Positions 57,601-64,000 of a DNA stretch of 64,000 nt are shown here, piece by piece. The notes under the pieces were generated by a model. It was not told the origin of the DNA and made no database searches. It was given only the letters and a program-made list of their open reading frames with translations. Source of the DNA: Petunia secreta (taxonomy: Eukaryota > Streptophyta > Magnoliopsida > Solanales > Solanaceae). Made by a program: the position numbers and the translations under genes. The stretch spans positions 124,001-188,000 of the forward strand of contig JARKIP010000196.1 in assembly GCA_029990175.1 (NCBI GenBank), read 5' to 3'. The stretch's first letter is position 1, and each line of letters begins with the position of its first letter.

Positions 57601-59807
57601 TATTCTATTTTATTAGTATTGTTGTTTCTTTTACTTTGTTTATCTTACTATTTTGCTGTCAATACTTTTGTTCTTCCGTATTTTCATCTTAGCTTTTCTC
57701 TCTTGTATTTTTCAAACCTGTTATCAAAAATGTTTTTGAGCCGAGGGTCTATCGGGATCAACCTCTCTACCTCACACAAGGTAGGGGTAAGGTCTCGTAT
57801 CCGCAGACCCCACTTGTGGGATCACACTAGGTATGTTGTTATTGTGGGGTATTAATTGACATTATTTTTCAAATTGCTCATTCTTCTGTGCTCATTATTT
57901 CCTCAGTTATGCCTTTTGTCTGAACATAACCATCAGCTTTCATTTCAACAGAGAGAAAATTTCAAGTGCAACTCAAGTTCTATCGGAGTGCAATCTCAGC
58001 TAAGCACTCTAGCTCAAATTGTTAAAACTGTCGATCCAAAGCTTCATCAACACCTTGGTAAGGGGTTCCTGTTTTTTTGTATATTCCCTTTGCTAATATC
58101 TAATATATTGTCTTGAAAGATCTTCTGGGTTTTTAGTGGTGGCTTGTGATGATTTGGAATTTCATGAAAATATATTCAACCCTTTTCATGATACTATCTG
58201 CTGGATGCTATCCTTCCCTTTTTGGATTATCAACTTTCATCATTTTGCAAAGGAGGTGCCCCTAACGAATACGAAGAAAATACAAGAGAAAGAAACCATA
58301 GATTTACAAAGGACTGCCCCTTCTAATATCTGTCGAACTTCTTAAGATTTAAAGCTGGACAGAAAGGAACAAAAGGATATAGTTTCGGCCTTTAACAGTT
58401 GTAGTTGGAGTTTTGGCCTGAGTGCATGGTAAATCTGAATTGGCATTTCATATCATATTAGCTTCTCGTGAGTGAAAAAGGACTACAATGCAGGAAAACG
58501 AATTACATTCTCTTCAAGTTATTAGTAGACGTTTCTGACGCTGACTCAAGTTCCTATACTGTTTTATCATTTGGGGCCAGAGTAACAAATCATTAATTAA
58601 TCATACTAACGAACATTTGTGTGGTCTTAAGGTCTTCACATATGCGTTGAACTCGTAAGTCATTGGATCATGTAATACTTGTCAAATCTCGACTCTTATA
58701 AATCTTAAGAAAGCCAAAGACTAAATACTTGACCATGTGGAAAACACGGAGAGGTTAGAAATATATGTTGCTCTGTGTGTGTGTGTTTGTTTGTTTGTGT
58801 CTCAACAGCTATAATTGTATCTGCAGAGGAGCTAGATGGCGGAGAATATCTGTTTGCATTTCGCATGCTGATGGTACTTTTCCGCAGGGAGTTCTCGTTC
58901 GTTGATTCACTCTATCTTTGGGAGGTGAGAAGCCCAAGCTTCTTTTCAAATTGTGTTTGTTAGATAAATATTGCAAAAATAGTTTGCACTAGTCTTAGAT
59001 TTGTTGCTTTAATTATATTTTTGGGTTGGAGGAGCAATGGAGTGGCGAGGAGTGATTGGCAAATGTAGGTAGGTGTTAAGGGAATCTTCTGATGTATCTA
59101 TTTTCACTACAATCCAGGTGATGTGGGCAATGGAATACAATCCAAACATATGTCAATCTTATGATGACAAACGACAACCCCTTCTTTCTGAATTACTGTA
59201 CGATGATAAACCGAATGATAAGCATAAGCTAAAAGAATATGGAAAGTTTGAAAGGAACAATTTGAAAACTGGTGCAGCAGAACAGAATAGTGCTCTTGCT
59301 GTTTTCCTAGTTGCAAGTGTTCTTGAGACCAAGCACAGGCGACTTATGAAAGAGGCAAAGGGCCTTGATGATGTTGTACAGGTATCTTTCTATCAATGTT
59401 TATCTTCGTATTCCACATTATTATGTCTATTTGTTGCTGACTGGGGAAAGTTTTCAGATTTTGGGTGAAATATCTGGGAATTTGGATGCAAGAAAAGCAT
59501 TAGATGAGGCATTGAAGGTTCATAAGAAGTACTTGAAACAGGTAAGTCTTTTTTTGTCTACTATCCTCCACTTCTCCAGTCCAAAAACCCCCCATTCCCC
59601 ACCTCATCCACCCAAAAGGGATTTTTTTTTCCCACCTGTATACGCTGACAGTATAAAGAATATTTATGAGTAGTAAATTTCGTTTACACCGTCGGTGTAT
59701 AGAAGTTAGACCCGGAAAAAGAAATAAGCCCCTCTTATCCTTCCGTCTGGCATGTGAAATGACTTTGTTTTTTTTCAACATATTTAATGCAGGCCAAAAA
59801 ATCGTAG
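51653..59807 (+). CDS. TBC-domain Rab GTPase-activating protein, GYP7/TBC1D15-like (12 exons, 462 aa)
   Basis: It would speed GTP hydrolysis by Rab GTPases in vesicle traffic. Exons by GT-AG joins: 51653-51689, 51760-51863, 52394-52489, 52740-52843, 54512-54780, 57007-57129, 57213-57301, 57952-58057, 58827-58924, 59118-59381, 59458-59541, 59793-59807. The phases agree and give 462 codons plus TAG. TBC motifs: RRWNAAFSKEGYLD, GIHPSIKGAVWEFLLGCFDP (about residues 80-99), the arginine-finger motif IGLDVARTDR with Arg209 across the exon 5/6 join, the glutamine finger YVQG with Gln244, and MSDICSPMVILLENEADAFWCFERAM. Residues 144-167 are three copies of DDGQPIAS. The N-terminus is short and begins MGNSKG. 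Both catalytic residues are present and the gene looks functional. Confidence 0.93.
53628..54045 (-). mobile_element. Complete TRIM retrotransposon in TBC intron 4
   Basis: Terminal direct repeats 53628-53764 (137 bp) and 53920-54045 (126 bp) start TGATACAACC and end ATAACA; the left one has about 11 extra bases. A perfect 5-bp duplication GTTTA flanks the unit (53623-53627 and 54046-54050). On the minus strand TGGTATCAGAGCC (53918-53906) is the primer site for initiator Met-tRNA, one base from the LTR. Each LTR has a CTATATAAG promoter-like box. The internal region is 155 bp without ORF. No 5S rRNA sequence is seen, so it is not a Cassandra element. Confidence 0.92.
54600..54671 (+). repeat. 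24-bp in-frame coding repeat in TBC exon 5
   Basis: Three units start at 54600, 54624 and 54648 with almost no differences, encoding DDGQPIAS repeated. The period is a multiple of 3. The site lies in the variable loop before the arginine finger. Confidence 0.95.
55040..55250 (+). mobile_element. Decayed SINE in TBC intron 5
   Basis: GTTACCTGGTACC followed by GGGAGGTAGCAGGTACCCG and AAGCTGGCGCATACACCAC matches the 3' half of the SINE family at 35895-36085. The 5' half is hardly recognisable. Confidence 0.55.
55423..55606 (+). mobile_element. Au SINE in TBC intron 5
   Basis: The copy starts GGAGCCTTGGAGCAACTGG (box A region) and has GGGTTCAAGCCG as box B. It runs through GAAACAGCC and CGGCCTTTCTCCGGACCC to CACCGGGCTGCC, the order of the plant Au SINE family. 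A T-rich tail follows at 55600-55608. Confidence 0.88.
56274..56669 (+). repeat. 198-bp tandem duplication in TBC intron 5
   Basis: 56274-56471 and 56472-56669 are identical except at one base (ACTATACAAG against ACTGTACAAG). The high identity points to a recent event or an assembly duplicate. Confidence 0.95.
57729..57848 (+). mobile_element. RTE/SINE-type 3' tail in TBC intron 7
   Basis: GAGCCGAGGGTCTATC, ACAAGGTAGGGGTAAGG, CCCCACTTGTGGG and GGTATGTTGTTATTG follow in the order seen at 50495-50612. Only the tail is present, a 5'-truncated copy. Confidence 0.7.
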
Positions 59808-61031
59808 TTGGAGTTGCTAGTGGTCACTGCAGCAAGGCAGGCATCTCCTGTGGTTAAAATCTTGTTTTTGTTTTTTCATTTAATTTCATTTTTAAAACTC
59901 TTCTTGATTTTTAACTTTTTCCCTTTACTTAGAGGTGTAATACCTCTATGAATTGAGTATTCATGTCTGTCTTCTTTCTTTAGGTTCTTGTTTCTACATA
60001 TCTACAAGAAAGAGGAGCATGTATATAAGTTTTGATCTGAGATGTACATGACGTATTTTTTCTTTGTTCCAAATATTTGTACCACTCCAAAATGTAACAA
60101 CATTGCGGGCATGAAATTGAAATGATCTTGTTGTACAATAGTATTTTTCCCCCTTTTTTGATGTTAGTTTCTTGTTTTTTGAAATGCTAGAGATGTGTTG
60201 AAGGAAACAATCTTAAGTAAGAGCATGATTGTACGAATCTTTTGCTAGAATTGGAAAGGTAACTTTTGAAATAATAACACAAAAATAAGGTAATTTTCCT
60301 AAAGTAGACACATTTGTATTAAAGAAAAGCCATCCAGGACTGAAGTCGTGTCTCCTTTTCCTTTTTCACTCATACGGAAAATAATTTGAAGTTCATATAA
60401 TAAAAAATGAGTTCGTAAAACAATTTGAAGTTATAAGTTAAAATATTTGAAAAGAAAAAAAATTTCATCAACTTACATGGCCCTTGGAGCTGATAAAATT
60501 TTCTACAACTTTGCTTGAATTATGTTACTCGAGCAAAATCCACATTTGATCTACGTTTCAAAATTTAACTGTTCTTTTGCTTTTTGGTAAAAATACAGGC
60601 AAGGGTAAATAAATATTAATTTCATCAGCAAGGAAACTATTTTCTTCTTTATCAAACACAGTTTGATGTAGATGAGGAAAATGTTTGACTGGAATATGAT
60701 GAAAAACTCAGAAGGACAACTAGCTTTATATAGCTTTTAAACGAAAGACACTCTACTTGTGTAATTTCAATAGTTAAGCTAAAAATGTATATTTTCAAAC
60801 CTTTTCTTTCATTTCTCCCAATTATTCGTCCTTCAGAATAAGATTAAATAGCAAACGACAGCTATTATTACTTCAGCGCAGCAGCTGCAGAGAATTTGAC
60901 AGTGATATAGTAGTAACATTAATGAATAGTACTACCATATTCAGTTCCTGGTTTTCTCTTTCGAGTTAACTTTGGATGTGAATTCCTTTTTCCTTTTCCC
61001 TTCGTGTCACACTTTACATCTTATGAATGTA
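59808..61031. other. 3' side of the TBC gene and intergenic DNA
   Basis: It contains the 3' UTR (probably to about 60150, where gene-like AT content ends) and unannotated AT-rich DNA. No other gene or RNA was recognised. Confidence 0.45.
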
Positions 61032-62375
61032 GGGCCCGTTTGGGTGGGCTTATTTGAAATAGTTAAAAGTAAATGGGAAATTTTTTATGCGTAGTCATTT
61101 TTGGACGCACTCAAAGAGTTTTATCCACCGTTTCAAAATCAATTGAGAAATAGCCAAAAATTCGCGCACACTTACACTCCATTAGCGTTGGAAAAACACT
61201 CCAGACTAGTCACATAACAAATACTGGGCTTGTTCAAAGCCCAGTATTTTGTTATGGGACTGAAGCTTTATACAAAGTCACATAACAAAATAATCCCATA
61301 ACAAAATAATGGGACCTTTGAACATGTAAGGTCCCATTATTTTGTTATGAGACTTTATCCCATAACAAAATAATGGGATTTATCCCATAACAAAGGTCTC
61401 ATCAAAGGGATAAATCCCATTATTTTGTTATGGGACTTTATATATAAAGCTTCAGTCCCATAACAAAATGTAGGGGCTTTGAACAAATTTTGTTCAAAGC
61501 CCCAGTATTTTATTATGAGACTGAAGCTTTATACAAAGTCTCATAACAAAATAATTGTTCAAAGCCCCAGCATAATACTGGGAGTTGTCCGGAGGTGGCT
61601 ATTTCTCAGTGAATTTTTTTGACGGCTACAAATCAATTAGCGCACGCCAAACAGCCCCTACACGAAATTTTTTACAAAGTAAAAGGGAAATTTTCAAAAA
61701 TAGGCAGCCCACTACCCAAAATTACAAATAGGAGGCCATATTTTTTTTCATGTATAACACTCATCCCTAAAATTACAAATTTTAGCACTCTTTCATAAAA
61801 AACACCCTAGCTACCAAATTTCCCCCTCCCCAACCACTAAGCCGCCGGCAAACACCCTCCCCCGCCAGTGGTGTCGTTACTTTTTTGTTTTTACTGAATT
61901 TATGTTGTTTATTGCGTGTAAATCATTGCTTTAGACAAGTTTATACACACAAATCTCCCCCAAAAAATGAATATACATAGATAAATGCGTAGCAATGAGA
62001 AAAATACAAAAATATACAAAAAAAAGTAAAAATTCATTTAAACATCCTTAATATACAGATTTATTCACTCGCATATACACACTTATACAATTTTATACAC
62101 GTGTATAAATTTGTATAAAATTGTATAAATTTGCGGCAGACTGCTATCTTGGGAAAAGGGTGACAGTTCGGGTAAGATTCGAAAATATGGGTCATTTTTG
62201 GTAATTTACGTCTTTTGCTTGTCTTTTAGGAAATCCTAACTTCTTACTTTTGGCTTCTTTTAGCACAAAAGTGCTTATAAGTACTTTATTTTTTAGTTAC
62301 CAAACACACTTTTTACTTAAAGGTACAAATATACTTTTAAGTAACTTTTTAAGCTTACCCAAACGGGCTTTAAGA
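61032..62375. mobile_element. MITE-like element with GCCCGTTTGGGT termini, interrupted by others
   Basis: GGGCCCGTTTGGGTGGGCTT (61032-61051) and the reverse of AAGCTTACCCAAACGGGCTTT (about 62352-62372) form terminal inverted repeats. Subterminal TTAAAAGT-type words also match. The MULE-type MITE (61074-61675) and a second AT-rich block (61684-62210) that begins GGGAAATTTTCAAAAATAGG lie inside, so at least two later insertions separated the ends. Confidence 0.65.
61074..61675. mobile_element. MULE-type MITE with palindromic core, copy 2 (inverted)
   Basis: The 602-bp copy is flanked by the 8-bp direct repeat AAAGTAAA (61066-61073 and 61676-61683). It matches copy 1 (46272-46851) in reverse orientation: its right end carries GTCCGGAGGTGGCTATTTCTC, the complement of copy 1's left end. 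The core is again built from CCCATAACAAAATAATGGG words in both directions. Confidence 0.82.
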
Positions 62376-63239
62376 GTTACTTCTGCATTTGGATTCTTAG
62401 AAATTTATTTAGAACTACGAATCAATATCCAAAAATGTAAATACTATTATATTGAAATATGTTAAAATCAGTTATAGTATCAAATTTCTAAGTTTGTTTT
62501 GCGCGAAATAGATAAATGTGGCCAAACAATTTCACCTGGTGTCCCTCTTAGGCAGTTCTTGTAGAGAAAAAGAGGGCGGTGGTACGAACATCATTATAAG
62601 ACTCGTAGGGGTATTTTCGTTTAGAATTTATTCATTAAATCCAGAGGAGGACATTTTTGCTAAACCACTATTATGTGGTGGTAAAAAGGCAAACTATTGC
62701 CTATGGTGTCATAGTGCTACAAACAGGCCCAAATTTGGTGCAATTATAAGAATTTTAACCTCCATCACAAAAATCTTACAAAATTGGTCCTCTAGAGGAA
62801 AATTTCTGATAATCTCCCTAGGGAAACTCCCGGCGGTCGTCAAATTTTTACTAATAAAAAAATCTGACGATCGCCAAAGACTTTCTTATTGGGGCCAAAT
62901 TTGAAAGACTGTCTTTAAGGAGACTAAATCTGTGACGGGACACCAAAAGTGTCTTCCTTTTGTAAAGGAATTTTTACACGAAAGTACAACTTTTATAACT
63001 TAATTACCAAACATAGCAAAATAACTCTATATAGAGGAAAACACAAGTTAATTACAAACATAACAAAAACATAGCAATATTTTTTCATAACATACAAAAC
63101 CCTTACATTCTTCCTCCTATTTCCCCCACTATCACTTTTGCTCATCCCATATCCCCCTATTTCACTTTTCCTCCCACCATTTCCCCCAATTCCACTTTTA
63201 CTCCTCCTATTTCCCCCAATTTCATTTTTTCTCATCCCA
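62376..63239. repeat. Dispersed repeat copy 2 and AT-rich DNA
   Basis: 62530-62745 matches the dispersed repeat at 45394-45835. The rest has no recognised gene. At 63110-63235 a CCTATTTCCCCCA/TTTTCACTTTT unit repeats irregularly about four times. Confidence 0.5.
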
Positions 63240-64000
63240 ACCTCACTGTATCTCGTTGTATCTCACAGTATCTTGATGTTTCTCAACTACCAACCACCTC
63301 GTATTTCATTGTATCTTTCCGTATCTCACTGTATCTGCACTGTTCTGCACCGTATCTAACTATTTATAGACAGTATTTAGTTGTTTCTAGACTGTTTTAA
63401 CATTTGTTTCATCCTGCTTATGCGTTGTTTATCACTGTTTCTAAACTATTTCACCTTTTTGCATCGTTTCACATTATTTTTTACATTTTATTTCGGACTT
63501 TTTCACTAGCTATGTTAACCTGTTTCAATGCTGTATATTTTTGCCGTATCGAACTGTATCAAACTGTTTCTGCACCGTTTCAGGTTGTGTTCAGCACTGT
63601 ATCAAACTGTTTCTGCACCTTTTCAGGTTGTGTTCAATACTGTATCAAACTGTTTCTGCACCATTTCAGTTGTGTTCAACACTGTATCAAACTATTTCTG
63701 CAGCGTTTCAAGTTGTGTTCAGTACTGTATCTAACTGTTTCTGCAGTGTTTCAGGTTGTTTCGGACTTTTTCACTAGCTATTTTAGATTGTTTCAGCGTT
63801 GTATCTCACTGTATCTGCACTATTTTTGCTCTGTATCAAATTGTATCTCACTGTTTCAGGTTGTTTCAGCATCGTTTCTGTTTGTTTTGCACAATATCTA
63901 ACTATTTCTAGACTGTTTCTAGGCTGTTTCAGCATTGTTTCATCCCGTTTGTGCGTTGTTTCTAAGCTATTTTACCTTTTTTGCATTGTTTCACATTATT
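63240..64000 (+). repeat. TGTATC/TGTTTC-rich DNA with a 43-bp tandem array
   Basis: Units beginning CAAACTGTTTCTGCACC start at 63560, 63603, 63646, 63688 and 63731 (periods 43, 43, 42 and 43), ending near 63760. Around them the words CTGTATC and CTGTTTC recur irregularly to the window end. Long Cys/Phe/Val-rich open frames (63404-63901) are by-products of the repeat and are not called as genes. Confidence 0.8.

Noticed and set aside
63404..63901. 165-codon Cys/Phe/Val-rich open frame and overlapping ones
   Set aside because: It is the translation of a 43-bp repeat and word-biased DNA; three overlapping frames are open at once.

Overview
The window is nuclear DNA of a flowering plant, most probably a member of the Solanaceae (nightshade family). 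The reasons are spliceosomal GT-AG introns in ordinary plant genes, an Au-type tRNA SINE, SINE copies and RTE LINE tails of the kind common in Solanaceae, and Athila-like and Tat-like LTR retrotransposons. I cannot name the genus. Nothing bacterial, viral or CRISPR-like was seen.

Left half (1-30,700): a nested graveyard of mobile elements with no host gene. A decayed LTR element with a tRNA-Asp-type primer binding site (1-2140) is followed by an L1-type LINE on the + strand. The LINE is split twice. The first split is a 12.5-kb Athila-like Ty3/gypsy element on the minus strand (3244-15774), with 1349-bp LTRs differing at one base and a perfect GATGC target duplication. The second is a 769-bp solo LTR (17841-18609, duplication CAATG). 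Next come a second decayed tRNA-Asp-primed element (about 20330-22930), the 3' end of an unidentified LTR-type element with 57-bp and 35-bp tandem repeats (about 22930-24297), and a truncated, stop-ridden Tat-lineage element on the minus strand (24298-30235). The Tat element sits in a LINE ORF1 remnant.

Right half (34,400-60,000): three host genes with their introns. They are a casein kinase 1-like protein kinase (+, 34492-41804, 14 exons, 459 aa), a cytosolic ribosomal protein eL14 gene (-, 43188-45174, five exons, with three one-base losses against the family) and a TBC-domain Rab GTPase-activating protein (+, 51653-59807, 12 exons, 462 aa). Their introns hold short non-autonomous elements: tRNA-derived SINEs, a complete 418-bp TRIM, an RTE tail and a 198-bp tandem duplication. 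Between the genes lie a decayed RTE LINE and several MITEs. One MITE family has two copies in opposite orientation on either side of the TBC gene.

The three genes do not form a pathway: signalling kinase, ribosome and vesicle traffic are unrelated housekeeping roles. The most unusual material is in the retroelements. It includes a two-hairpin motif shared by two different elements, polypurine-tract copies bracketing an uncharacterised third ORF, and GC-rich islands recurring in unrelated LTRs. The broken reading frames of the eL14 gene are also notable. I found no convincing new multi-gene system.
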